DNA of 59,073 bases from Hymenobacter lapidiphilus (GTDB taxonomy: Bacteria > Bacteroidota > Bacteroidia > Cytophagales > Hymenobacteraceae), in contig NZ_JABKAU010000029.1 in the NCBI RefSeq assembly GCF_013377885.1, positions 1 through 59,073 on the forward strand. Reading direction: 5' to 3'. Position numbers and translations under genes: made by a program. Position 1 is the first letter of the stretch, and each line of letters opens with the position of its first letter. The notes under the pieces were generated by a model. It was not told where the DNA came from, did no database searches, and saw only the letters and a list, made by a program, of their open reading frames with translations. Positions 34,736 through 42,751 of this stretch are shown here, piece after piece.

Positions 34736-34743
34736 TAGTTTTG
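34736..34743 (+). promoter_or_regulatory. Predicted -7 element of the SPFH operon
   Basis: TAGTTTTG is a perfect TAnnTTTG. A TTG at 34710-34712 is 23 bp upstream, slightly far. The leader to the ATG at 34770 would be about 20 nt. Confidence 0.55.
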
Positions 34744-34769
34744 GTCCGCCATCCCTTCAACTCGCCTTT

Positions 34770-35849
34770 ATGTTCGGAATCAACCACATCAAGTTCGATT
34801 CGATGACCTACGTCATCCACTACCAAAACGGCCGCGTGCGCAAGGAGGGGCGGGGACTATCGTTCTACTATTTCGGGCCCAACAGCTCCATTGTCGCCAT
34901 TCCGATGGGCAGTAACGACCTGCCATTCATCTTCAACGAAACCACCGCCGATTATCAGACCGTTTCCATTCAGGGGCAGATAACCTACAAGGCCGGCGAC
35001 CCGCGCCAACTGGCCGAGCAGCTCGATTTTACGGTGGATAACCGGGGTGTCTATAAAAAGAACGAGCTGGAAAAGCTGCACCAGCGCATTATCAACGAGG
35101 CCCAAACCGCCACCTCAACTTTCGTGCAGCGCCTGGGCCTGAAGGACGTGATGCGGTCGGCGAAGGCGGTGGAGGTGAACATCGGGGAGGGGCTGGCGGC
35201 CTCCACGGCCATTCGGCTGCTGGGTATTGAGGTGCTGGCCGTGAACGTGCTGGCCGTGCGGGCCACGCCCGAAATGGGCCGGGCTCTGGAAACTGAAACC
35301 CGCGAGAAAATTCAGCAGGAAGCCGACCAGGCCATTTTTGAGCGCCGCAACTTTGCCGTGGAGCAGGAGCGCAAAATCAAGGAAAGCGAGCTGAACACCG
35401 AAATTGCGGTGGAGGAAAAGAACAAGCAGATTGCCGAGAAGCAGATGGAGGGCGAGATGCAGCGGGCCAGCAGTACCCGGCAGCTGCGCGAGATGCAGGT
35501 GCAGGCCGATATTGCGGTAGAAGAGCAGCGCCAGCGCCTGATTGAGCAGGCCGCCGCCAACCAGCGCACCGAAGCCGAAACCCAGGGCTACGTACTCGAA
35601 ACCACGCTCAAGCCCTACAAGGAGATGGACTGGAAGCTGCTGGTGGCCCTCAATAACAACCCCGATCCGCGCTTCAATATTGCGTTGGCTTTCCGGGAGC
35701 TAGCCGAAAACGCGGGCAAAATCGGCAACCTCAACATTTCGCCCGATCTGCTCGATTCGCTGCTGCAAAACCCGCCGCCCTCGCGCCCCGAGCGGCCCGA
35801 TGTTCGTTCCGAAGGCCGCGCCGGTAACCGCCCCGACAACCGCCGATGA
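34770..35849 (+). CDS. SPFH/Band 7 domain protein
   Basis: A 359-residue protein with an SPFH domain at about 20-190 (LSFYYFGPNSSIVAIPMG, then GQITYKAGDP, then LGIEVLAVNVLAVRATPEMGRALE) and then a long charged coiled coil (about 190-290, many Glu, Gln and Lys). It ends in a Pro/Arg-rich tail. There is no N-terminal membrane helix, unlike flotillin or stomatin. SPFH proteins build ring or cage scaffolds at membranes. The gene overlaps the next one by 4 bp (ATGA), so the two are translationally coupled. Confidence 0.9.
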   Translation: MFGINHIKFDSMTYVIHYQNGRVRKEGRGLSFYYFGPNSSIVAIPMGSNDLPFIFNETTADYQTVSIQGQITYKAGDPRQLAEQLDFTVDNRGVYKKNELEKLHQRIINEAQTATSTFVQRLGLKDVMRSAKAVEVNIGEGLAASTAIRLLGIEVLAVNVLAVRATPEMGRALETETREKIQQEADQAIFERRNFAVEQERKIKESELNTEIAVEEKNKQIAEKQMEGEMQRASSTRQLREMQVQADIAVEEQRQRLIEQAAANQRTEAETQGYVLETTLKPYKEMDWKLLVALNNNPDPRFNIALAFRELAENAGKIGNLNISPDLLDSLLQNPPPSRPERPDVRSEGRAGNRPDNRR

Positions 35850-36772
35850 GCCAGCGCGACTACGCCATTCTGGTGCGCGGCAAAACCCGGCTCGAACAAC
35901 TCGTGGAGCGGTTTAATACGCTGGGGCAGGCCCGGTTCTACATCGAAAGCGCGGGCGGTGAGTTTGCCGAGTATGAGGCCGAGAACGACCGGTTTCAGGA
36001 GTCGTTTTCGCTGGTGCAGCGGCAGCTGTCGGCGCTGATGAAGAACAAAATCGTGGAACGGAGCTTTCTGCCCGCGTTTCTGTTTGACCCCCGGCAACTG
36101 ATAGTGGTAGTGGGCCCCGACGGACTGGTGGCCAACACGGCCAAGTACGTGGGCCGGTTGCCCATCGTGGCCATCAACCCCGATCCGGCCCGCAACGACG
36201 GGGTGCTGCTGCCCTTTACGCCTCACACATTTGGGCCGGCCGTGGAGCGGGTGCTGGCTGGCAAGTTCGCAGTGCGCGAGGCCTCACTGGCCGAAGTGCG
36301 CCTGCAGGACGGGCAGCGCCTGCTGGCCTTCAACGACCTGTTCATCGGAGCCGCCTCGCACGTGTCGGCCCGCTACCGCATCCGTTACCAGCAAACCACC
36401 GAAACGCATTCCTCGTCGGGCATCATCGTTTCTACGGCGTCGGGCGCCACGGGCTGGCTGAGCTCGGTGTTCAACATGAACGCCGGACTGGTAGAGTTTC
36501 TGGACCCCAATGAAAACGCCCCACCGCGCCCTGCTCTGGCCCCCGACGAGCTGCTGTTTGTGGTGCGGGAGGCCTTCCGTAGCCAGCGCACCCAGTGCGG
36601 CCTCACGGCGGGTGTGCTGAACGCGCAGGTGCCGCTGGTGGTCGAGTCGATGATGCCGGCCAACGGCGTTATCTTCTCCGATGGCGTGGAAAGCGACTTT
36701 CTACACTTCAACGCCGGGGCTATTGCCACCATTGGCGTAGCGCCGGAGAAGGCCAATCTGGTGGTAGCGTAG
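35846..36772 (+). CDS. NAD-kinase-like protein with altered motifs
   Basis: A 308-residue member of the NAD kinase/diacylglycerol kinase superfamily. The usual GGDG nucleotide motif reads VVGPDGLVANTAKY, the NE motif reads FNDLFIGA, and the third motif reads STASGATGWLSS. A C-terminal segment with SDGVESDFLHFNAG fits the family. The first Gly of GGDG is replaced and Glu is Asp, so catalysis may differ from housekeeping NAD kinase. The N-terminal 100 residues are not typical. The start overlaps the SPFH stop codon, so the proteins are probably made in fixed ratio and act together. Confidence 0.85.
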   Translation: MSQRDYAILVRGKTRLEQLVERFNTLGQARFYIESAGGEFAEYEAENDRFQESFSLVQRQLSALMKNKIVERSFLPAFLFDPRQLIVVVGPDGLVANTAKYVGRLPIVAINPDPARNDGVLLPFTPHTFGPAVERVLAGKFAVREASLAEVRLQDGQRLLAFNDLFIGAASHVSARYRIRYQQTTETHSSSGIIVSTASGATGWLSSVFNMNAGLVEFLDPNENAPPRPALAPDELLFVVREAFRSQRTQCGLTAGVLNAQVPLVVESMMPANGVIFSDGVESDFLHFNAGAIATIGVAPEKANLVVA

Positions 36773-36824
36773 GGGGCAGGCGCCGCCGACGCCCGCGGCC
36801 GTTTGCTGCCCGACTGCTATAACC

Positions 36825-37760
36825 ATGATGCGAACTATGCCAAAAGTGCTGCTTATCCGCCTGTTTTTACTTCTGCTGCTTGCCCTACCGGCCCTGGCCC
36901 AGACTCCGGCTGATACGGCCCGGTTGCGCCGCCACCTGGTGGCCCTCACAACTACGCCCCAGCCCCGCAATTACCAGCACCTGGCCAGCCTCAACCAGGC
37001 CGCCGACTATATTACCGCCGAGCTGGCTGCTGCCGGGGGGCGGCCAACCGCGCAGGCCTACGAGGTGCAGGGCCAGACCTACCGCAACGTGCTGGCCAGC
37101 TTCGGCCCCGAAACCGGCGCGCGCCTTGTAATTGGGGCGCACTATGATGTGTGCGGCGAGCAGCCGGGCGCCGACGACAACGGTACCGGCGTGGCGGCGC
37201 TGCTAGAGCTGGCGCGGCTGCTGGGCCAGCAGCCGGCGCTGCCCTACCGCATCGACCTGGTGGCTTACACGCTGGAAGAGCCACCCTTTTTTCGGACTCC
37301 GCAGATGGGCAGCTACGTGCATGCCAAGTCGCTGCACGAGGCTGGCGTGCCGGTGCGCGGCATGGTGGCCCTGGAAATGCTCGGTTACTACGACGACCGA
37401 AGGGGCAGTCAGGACTATCCTTTTGGCCCGCTGAAATGGGTGTATGGCAGCCGGGGCAACTACGTAACCGTGGCCCAGAAACTCGGTAACGGCCGCTTTG
37501 GTCGAACATTTGCGCGGCGCTACAAAACGGCCGCCACGCTGCCCGTGAAGCGTTTTAAAGCCCCCGCCTGGATGCCCGGCATCGACTTCTCCGACCACCT
37601 CAACTACTGGCACTTCGGCTACCCGGCGGTGCTACTCACCGATACCGCCTTCTATCGCAACAAGCACTATCACCAGCCCACCGACACGTTGGCCCGGCTC
37701 GATATGCGCCGTCTGGCCCTGGCCGTGGATGCGCTGCTGGCTGTGGTGCTACACGATTGA
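36825..37760 (+). CDS. Exported M28 family zinc peptidase
   Basis: A 311-residue metallo-aminopeptidase-like protein with a signal peptide (LLIRLFLLLLLALPALAQ). The two-zinc site is visible: His and Asp in IGAHYDV, bridging Asp in GADDNGTG, catalytic and metal Glu in LEEPPFF, Glu or Asp in MVALEML, and His in KHYHQPTDT. M28 enzymes remove N-terminal residues or cyclise glutamine. It stands alone and converges on the next gene with a 12-bp overlap of the 3' ends. It should be periplasmic or secreted. Confidence 0.92.
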   Translation: MMRTMPKVLLIRLFLLLLLALPALAQTPADTARLRRHLVALTTTPQPRNYQHLASLNQAADYITAELAAAGGRPTAQAYEVQGQTYRNVLASFGPETGARLVIGAHYDVCGEQPGADDNGTGVAALLELARLLGQQPALPYRIDLVAYTLEEPPFFRTPQMGSYVHAKSLHEAGVPVRGMVALEMLGYYDDRRGSQDYPFGPLKWVYGSRGNYVTVAQKLGNGRFGRTFARRYKTAATLPVKRFKAPAWMPGIDFSDHLNYWHFGYPAVLLTDTAFYRNKHYHQPTDTLARLDMRRLALAVDALLAVVLHD

Positions 37761-38267
37761 TGCCGGCGTGGCAGCCCGCCGGCCCACCCAAGCCCAACCA
37801 GTTTGCACTATTAGGTACGTACTGGCATCCTCATGAACGTGCGTGAAGTGGGGTTTAGTGAGGCCCCACGTCGGCCAGCCGTCTGGGTAATCAAAAGAAT
37901 CCAGCCAGATTTCCCAGGGGCGGGTTATCCAGGTGAGTTGGGCGGCACCGGGTAGCTGCTGGTACTCCGGGGGCAGGGAAGGGCCGCCTGCGGAGGGCTG
38001 CTGGGATACAGATTGATGATGCGCTAAATTGTCCCGGATGCTGACTGATACTTCTGATTCATGTGCAAAATCCGGAGAAACAAGCCAAATCGTTAAGCAA
38101 CACGGTTCTGATAAGCCCTCTAATTGTATCTCCCAGTCAAATAGCGTGTTGAGTAAATGTGTGGCAGCCCGTTGCCGAATCTGGCGCGGTGGTAGTCTTC
38201 CGTGCCAGTGCCAGATGCCCAATCCTAGCTGACGGCGAAAAACGTGATGCTGGTCGAGTACAGCCAT
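37749..38267 (-). CDS. Hypothetical protein
   Basis: An open frame of 172 residues from the ATG at 38267, Trp- and His-rich (GLGIWHWHGRLPPRQIRQ, WEIQLEGL, PWEIWLDSFDYPDGWPTWG). Mixed acidic and aromatic content and the lack of low complexity argue that it is real. I recognise no family. It overlaps the M28 gene by 12 bp at the 3' end. An extension to 38366 adds 33 basic, unlikely residues. Confidence 0.5.
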   Translation of the reverse strand: MAVLDQHHVFRRQLGLGIWHWHGRLPPRQIRQRAATHLLNTLFDWEIQLEGLSEPCCLTIWLVSPDFAHESEVSVSIRDNLAHHQSVSQQPSAGGPSLPPEYQQLPGAAQLTWITRPWEIWLDSFDYPDGWPTWGLTKPHFTHVHEDASTYLIVQTGWAWVGRRAATPASIV

Positions 38268-38351
38268 CGGTAACGGGGCTGGCTGAGGCTGGAGGCTAGA
38301 GGTAAGGCGGGAGTGACGCCTGCCACCTCTGACCTTGCTGCGTAGGGAGAA

Positions 38352-38384
38352 TTTCATGAAGACCAAGGTTAACCTTTATTTTTG
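38352..38384 (+). promoter_or_regulatory. Predicted promoter of the zinc-ribbon/HTH gene
   Basis: TTTC (38352-38355), 21 bp, then TATTTTTG (38377-38384), a perfect -7. The direct repeats at 38381-38434 begin inside the -7 element and cover the expected start site. Confidence 0.55.
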
Positions 38385-38434
38385 CTCAACTACTATATCT
38401 TTACTAATTTGCTCAACTGCTATATCTTTACTAA
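38381..38434 (+). repeat. Two tandem 27-bp repeats overlapping a promoter
   Basis: The 27-bp unit starts TTTGCTCAACTACTATATC and occurs twice head to tail (38381-38407, 38408-38434) with one difference (A/G at position 12). A weaker third half-unit, GCTATAGCTTTAA, starts at 38438. The position suggests an operator for an HTH protein, possibly the one encoded next. Confidence 0.75.
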
Positions 38435-38475
38435 ATAGCTATAGCTTTAAGCAAATCGTTCTTCATCCGTGGTTT

Positions 38476-38898
38476 ATGTCTCAGCTCCGCTGCCCCAAGT
38501 GCGAATCGATGGAAGCTACCAAAAGCGGCATTGTGGGCGGTAGGCAGCGGTATAAGTGCCGCAACTGTGGTTACCACTACTCGGTGGCCAAGGCCGGTAA
38601 GGAAACCAACCCGTACTACGTTATCAAGGCCCTGCAGCTGTATGTGGAGGGCGTGAGCTACCGCGAGATTGAGCGGCTGCTGGGCGTAAGCCACGTGAGC
38701 GTGATGAACTGGGTGAAGAAATATGGCGTGAAGGCCCCGCGGCAAACCGACTACCATCCGACGTATAAAATCCTTAATCAGAAGGAGCTGGCCGAGTTTT
38801 TCCAGAACCCTGACAACATTAAGGGCTCGGGTATGATGATAACCGAGCTGGGCGACAAGTACATGCTGATTAAGTGGGAGCGGTTCCGGCAGGCCTGA
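38476..38898 (+). CDS. Transposase-derived zinc-ribbon/HTH protein
   Basis: A 140-residue protein starting with a zinc ribbon (CPKC at 6-9 and CRNC at about 31-34, with SGIVGGRQRYKC between), as in IS1 InsA. Next is a helix-turn-helix (ALQLYVEGVSYREIERLLG, then VSVMNWVKKYG). The C-terminal 45 residues (DYHPTYKILNQKELAEFF, then GSGMMITELGDKYMLIKWER) have no DDE catalytic residues. No InsB partner or terminal repeats flank it. I infer a domesticated transposase N-terminus working as a DNA-binding regulator, possibly autoregulated through the repeats at 38381-38434. An upstream start to 38356 would add a hydrophobic, AT-rich leader that I consider non-coding. Confidence 0.75.
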   Translation: MSQLRCPKCESMEATKSGIVGGRQRYKCRNCGYHYSVAKAGKETNPYYVIKALQLYVEGVSYREIERLLGVSHVSVMNWVKKYGVKAPRQTDYHPTYKILNQKELAEFFQNPDNIKGSGMMITELGDKYMLIKWERFRQA

Positions 38899-39038
38899 AG
38901 CTATAGGCACTTAGCGGAAGTATAGCCAGCATGCGGATTTGCGGGCGGAGATTTTTCTATTTGGGGATACCGAAGCGCGGCTGTTGAGGCTGAGGCTTGC
39001 GGGTTTGACCCAGATCTGTCCCATTTCTCCCCACCCTC

Positions 39039-40523
39039 ATGCGTAAAAATTGCTACCCACTGGCCCTGAGTGCCTTGCTGCTGGCCACTGCCGCCTCGGC
39101 CCAGGTGCAGCCGCCGCCCGCCGGCAAGCAGCCCTCCCCGCCGCCCGCCCCCCAGGCCCCCGCACCCGCGTCGGCCGCCCCCACCGAGTCGGTGCCCTAT
39201 GGAGCGGGGCTGAAAGTTTCGCTCTCGCCCGATGGTTCGAAATACATGCGTTTCATCACCTGGCACCAGGTCTGGACGCGCTTCAACCAGAACAATAGCG
39301 GCTCGCAGCATACTTCAGGCGACCCGCAACGCAACACCTTTGATGTGGGCCTGCGCCGCTCCCGCCTGATTCTGTACGCCCAGCTGAACCCGCGGTTTAT
39401 GGTTCTGACCCACATCGGTATCAACAACCAGAATGCGGTAGGCGGCGGCGTGGGCATCGGCGACCCGGGCAAAAAGCCCCAGCTGTTCGTGCACGAGGCC
39501 GTGGTGGAGTACAAGGTGTTTAGCCAATTGAGCCTGGGAGCGGGCCTGCACTACCAGAACGGCATTTCGCGCATGACGCGGGCCAGCACCCTTAACTTTC
39601 TGGCCTTCGATGCGCCCATCACCAACTGGCCCACCATCGAAAAAACCGACCAGTTTGCCCGCTACATGGGCATTTACGCCAAAGGCCGGATAGGCAAGCT
39701 CGATTACGCGGTAGCCGTTAACGACCCGTTCGTAACCAGCCCGACGGCCACCCCGGCCACCGTGCCCACCAACGTGGCCGAGTACTATCCGCGCAACCAT
39801 TCCAAGAACTTCCAGGGTTACTTCGCCTACGAGTTTCTCGACCAGGAAGCCAACCTGCTGCCCTATGCGGTAGGCTCGTATCTGGGAGCCAAGCGAGTCT
39901 TCAATATCGGGGCGGGCTTCCTGTTTAACAAGGATGCTATGTTCTCGCGGCCCGGTGCTTTGCCGCCGCCGCCCACGGGCCAGCCCGGCGCCGACCCGTA
40001 CAGCTACGTGCCGTTCAAAACCCATAACATGGGCATCTGGTCGGCCGATGTATTTTTTGATACGCCTCTCAACAAAGAGGCCGGCACCGCTTTCACGACC
40101 TACGCGGTGTACTACAACTTCGACTTTGGGCCGAACTACGTGCGCAACATCGGCATCATGAACCCGAGCTCAGCCGGAGGCTCGGCTGCTATTCCAGGGG
40201 CCGGCACGCTGCGCGGCAACTCCTTCCCGACGGTGGGAACGGGCTCGGCTTTGTACGCACAAGCCGGCTACCTGCTGCCCAAGAACGTGCTCGGGCCCAA
40301 GGCGCGCCTGCAGCCCTACGCTGCCTGGCTGCACGGCGATTACGAAGGACTGGAGGCCATTGGGGCCAAAAAGGTGAACGTGCTGGACCTGGGGGCCAAT
40401 GTGCTGCTTGACGGCCACAACGCCAAGCTCACGCTCAACTACCGCGTCCGGCCCGACTACTCCAACCCGCAAAACATCAACTACCGCCCCGAAATCACGC
40501 TTCAGACGATGGTTTTCTTGTAA
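39039..40523 (+). CDS. Outer-membrane porin
   Basis: A 494-residue protein with a signal peptide (YPLALSALLLATAASAQ), a Pro/Ala-rich linker (about 25-50) and a long beta-strand region with alternating polar and aromatic residues ending in TLQTMVFL (terminal aromatic-Leu). It resembles phosphate-selective porin O/P-like proteins, which form outer-membrane channels. The adjacent MHS transporter and acyl-CoA synthetases suggest that it admits small carboxylates (inference). It lies 54 bp before the transporter gene in the same direction, so the two are probably co-transcribed. Confidence 0.82.
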   Translation: MRKNCYPLALSALLLATAASAQVQPPPAGKQPSPPPAPQAPAPASAAPTESVPYGAGLKVSLSPDGSKYMRFITWHQVWTRFNQNNSGSQHTSGDPQRNTFDVGLRRSRLILYAQLNPRFMVLTHIGINNQNAVGGGVGIGDPGKKPQLFVHEAVVEYKVFSQLSLGAGLHYQNGISRMTRASTLNFLAFDAPITNWPTIEKTDQFARYMGIYAKGRIGKLDYAVAVNDPFVTSPTATPATVPTNVAEYYPRNHSKNFQGYFAYEFLDQEANLLPYAVGSYLGAKRVFNIGAGFLFNKDAMFSRPGALPPPPTGQPGADPYSYVPFKTHNMGIWSADVFFDTPLNKEAGTAFTTYAVYYNFDFGPNYVRNIGIMNPSSAGGSAAIPGAGTLRGNSFPTVGTGSALYAQAGYLLPKNVLGPKARLQPYAAWLHGDYEGLEAIGAKKVNVLDLGANVLLDGHNAKLTLNYRVRPDYSNPQNINYRPEITLQTMVFL

Positions 40524-40577
40524 GCGTCCCAGCAGTTCGCAGTTCACTCATATTTCCAACCCCAACTCCCCAACTTC

Positions 40578-42077
40578 ATGGAACAAGATGTAAACCGGGG
40601 CGGCTCGGTGGCAACCCTCGATGCGTCCCCGGAGCACGACAACAACCAGGTTTCGTCCAGCAAAATCTGGCAGGTAATCACGGCCTCCTCGGTGGGCACG
40701 GTGATTGAGTGGTACGATTTTTACATTTTCGGCTCGCTGGCCGCCATCATTGGGCCGGTGCTGTTTGGTACCAGTGGTAAAATAGAAGACACTATTCTTG
40801 GCACGCTGGCCGTGTTTGGGGCCGGGTTCGTAGTGCGGCCGTTCGGGGCACTCGTGTTCGGGCGCATCGGCGATATGATCGGGCGTAAATACACGTTTCT
40901 GCTCACGCTGCTGCTCATGGGCGGGGCCACGTTTGCCACGGGCCTGATTCCGAGCTACGACAAGATTGGGGTGGCCGCGCCCATTATCGTAACGCTGCTG
41001 CGCCTGCTGCAGGGCCTGGCGCTGGGCGGCGAGTACGGCGGGGCCACTACCTACGTGGCCGAGCACTCGCCCGACAAAAAGCGCGGCTACTACACGTCGT
41101 TTATTCAGACGACGGCCACGGTGGGCCTGCTCATCAGCATCATCGTCATCATTGCCACCCGCAACCTCATGGGCGAGGCTGCCTTCAAAGAGTGGGGCTG
41201 GCGCATTCCGTTCCTGCTGTCGGGCGCGCTGGTCATTGCTTCGTACTACATCCGGCTCAAGCTGCACGAGTCGCCGCTGTTTGCCAAGGCCAAGGCCGAG
41301 GGCACTACTTCGAAGAACCCGTTGCGCGAGTCGTTCGTGAACCCCGTAAACCGCCGGCTGGTGCTTATTTCGCTGTTTGGCGCCACTATGGGCCAGGGCG
41401 TGGTGTGGTACACGGGGCAGTTCTACGCCTACTCGTTCATGCAGAATACGCTCAAGCTCGACATTATCGACGCGGCCCTGGTGCTGTGCGCCGCCCTGAT
41501 TCTGGCCACGCCATTTTTCGTGTACTTCGGCGGCCTTTCCGACCGTATCGGCCGCAAGAAAATCATCATGATGGGCCTGCTCTGCGGGGCCTTGTTCACC
41601 ATCCCAATTTTCTACGGCATGAAGGCCTTTGCCGGCCCGCTCACCGAAACGGTGGCCGCCACCGTGGACGCCACCGGCAAGGCCGTACCGGCCGTAATGA
41701 AGGCCCTGAATCCGCAGCTGCTGCCGATGACGGCCCTGGTTTTCTGCCTGGTCCTGTTCGTGACGATGGCCTACGGGCCGATTGCCGCCTACCTCGTCGA
41801 GCTGTTCCCGACCAAGGTGCGCTACACCAGCCTCTCGTTCCCGTACCACATCGGCAACGGTATTTTCGGCGGCTTTGTACCCCTCATTGCCACGGCCCTC
41901 ACGCTGTGGGCGGCCGGCAAACCCGACGGCACGTTTTTGAAGATGTGGAGCAGCTACGCCGGTCTGGTGTATCCGGTGGCCATTGCCTTCATCTGCTTCA
42001 TTATCGGCTCCATCTACATGAAAGACGTGCGCAACGTCAAGCTTATGGATAACGAGTCGGGCGAGGCAGTTTCCTAG
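40578..42077 (+). CDS. MFS transporter, metabolite:H+ symporter (MHS) family
   Basis: A 499-residue, twelve-helix carrier. The first helix starts SVGTVIEWYDFYIFGSL, the signature of the MHS family (ProP, KgtP, ShiA). The two MFS A motifs are GRIGDMIGRKYTF and GGLSDRIGRKKII, and RLLQGLALGGEYGGATTYVAEHSP is family-typical. Such carriers bring in dicarboxylates, osmolytes or short-chain acids with protons. An insertion of about 35 residues (FAGPLTETVAATVDATGKAVP) is in the eighth or ninth helix loop. Substrate inferred from neighbours: acetate, propionate or a related acid. Confidence 0.92.
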   Translation: MEQDVNRGGSVATLDASPEHDNNQVSSSKIWQVITASSVGTVIEWYDFYIFGSLAAIIGPVLFGTSGKIEDTILGTLAVFGAGFVVRPFGALVFGRIGDMIGRKYTFLLTLLLMGGATFATGLIPSYDKIGVAAPIIVTLLRLLQGLALGGEYGGATTYVAEHSPDKKRGYYTSFIQTTATVGLLISIIVIIATRNLMGEAAFKEWGWRIPFLLSGALVIASYYIRLKLHESPLFAKAKAEGTTSKNPLRESFVNPVNRRLVLISLFGATMGQGVVWYTGQFYAYSFMQNTLKLDIIDAALVLCAALILATPFFVYFGGLSDRIGRKKIIMMGLLCGALFTIPIFYGMKAFAGPLTETVAATVDATGKAVPAVMKALNPQLLPMTALVFCLVLFVTMAYGPIAAYLVELFPTKVRYTSLSFPYHIGNGIFGGFVPLIATALTLWAAGKPDGTFLKMWSSYAGLVYPVAIAFICFIIGSIYMKDVRNVKLMDNESGEAVS

Positions 42078-42254
42078 CCGGGCCGTGCGGCCACCGCAAA
42101 TCCGCCGGGCCGTTGGTTCGGCGGATTTGCCTTGCCCGGCAGGCGGTGGCAGGCGTAGCGGCGCTGGCATGCGGCGCTGCTTCAGCTCCGATCCGCTCTG
42201 CAACATACTATCCATTTATGCGCTTACTTGAACGCGTCATCTTCCTGCCACGCC

Positions 42255-42479
42255 ATGCTGAACCCCCAACCCTCCGAACAGCGGCCCGAGCAGCGACGCG
42301 GGCAGCGGCTGCTGTTTCTGGCGCTGCTGTTTGGGGTGCTGCTCAACTTCCCGCTCCTGGGTGCCTTCAGCCTCGATGCCCGCGTGGCCGGCATTCCGGT
42401 GCTCTACCTCTACGTGCTGCTGGTTTGGGGCGCTTTGGTTGCTCTCACGGGCTGGCTGGTGAGAGGAATTAAAAATTGA
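42255..42479 (+). CDS. Small two-helix membrane protein next to SLC5-type gene
   Basis: The 74-residue protein has two membrane helices (LLFLALLFGVLLNFPLLG and GIPVLYLYVLLVWGALVALT). Its spacing resembles the DUF3311-type small partners of sodium:solute symporters, here upstream of the SLC5-domain kinase. I choose the ATG at 42255; an in-frame start at 42228 adds nine residues. Its C-terminus IKN and stop are formed by AATTAAAAATTGA, part of a family C repeat word. Function unknown, possibly accessory to the sensor or carrier. Confidence 0.65.
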   Translation: MLNPQPSEQRPEQRRGQRLLFLALLFGVLLNFPLLGAFSLDARVAGIPVLYLYVLLVWGALVALTGWLVRGIKN

Positions 42480-42487
42480 AAAAAATC

Positions 42488-42533
42488 AGAACGTCATACT
42501 TCATCTGGCGTCCGCTTGTCGAAGCATGACGTT
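42488..42533. repeat. Decayed family A fragment
   Basis: AGAACGTCATACTTCATC and, after a short centre, GTCGAAGCATGACGTT is a minimal hairpin version of family A, just upstream of full copy A6. Confidence 0.6.
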
Positions 42534-42544
42534 GCTTTGACTTT

Positions 42545-42694
42545 GAAACTGTTTAGGAAGTACTTGGAATCAATTAGAACGTCATGCTGAGCTTGCCGAA
42601 GCATCTCTGCCGCTTCGTTGAACGACTGCTACGAAGCGGTAGAGATGCTTCGGCAAGCTCAGCATGACGGTCCTTTGACTTCCTAAACAGCTTC
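42545..42694. mobile_element. Family A element, full copy A6 (150 bp)
   Basis: Terminal inverted repeats GAAACTGTTTAGGAAGT (42545-42561) and ACTTCCTAAACAGCTTC (42678-42694) bound a hairpin with GTCATGCTGAGCTTGCCG and its inverse. Length and structure match the copy in the GIY-YIG gene (151 bp). It carries no gene. Confidence 0.85.
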
Positions 42695-42751
42695 TTCGTA
42701 AAACAGCTTCAGCGCATCATACCGCCATACTTTCAATTAGTAATTCCCAAA

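Noticed and set aside
38476..38898. Complete IS1-family insertion sequence
   Set aside because: Only the zinc ribbon and HTH are present; no DDE residues, second gene or terminal repeats.
40548..42215. Long open frame (555 codons) antisense to the MHS transporter
   Set aside because: It is a shadow caused by GC-rich third positions; its product is rich in His, Gln, Gly and Arg without motifs, while the plus strand encodes a complete carrier.
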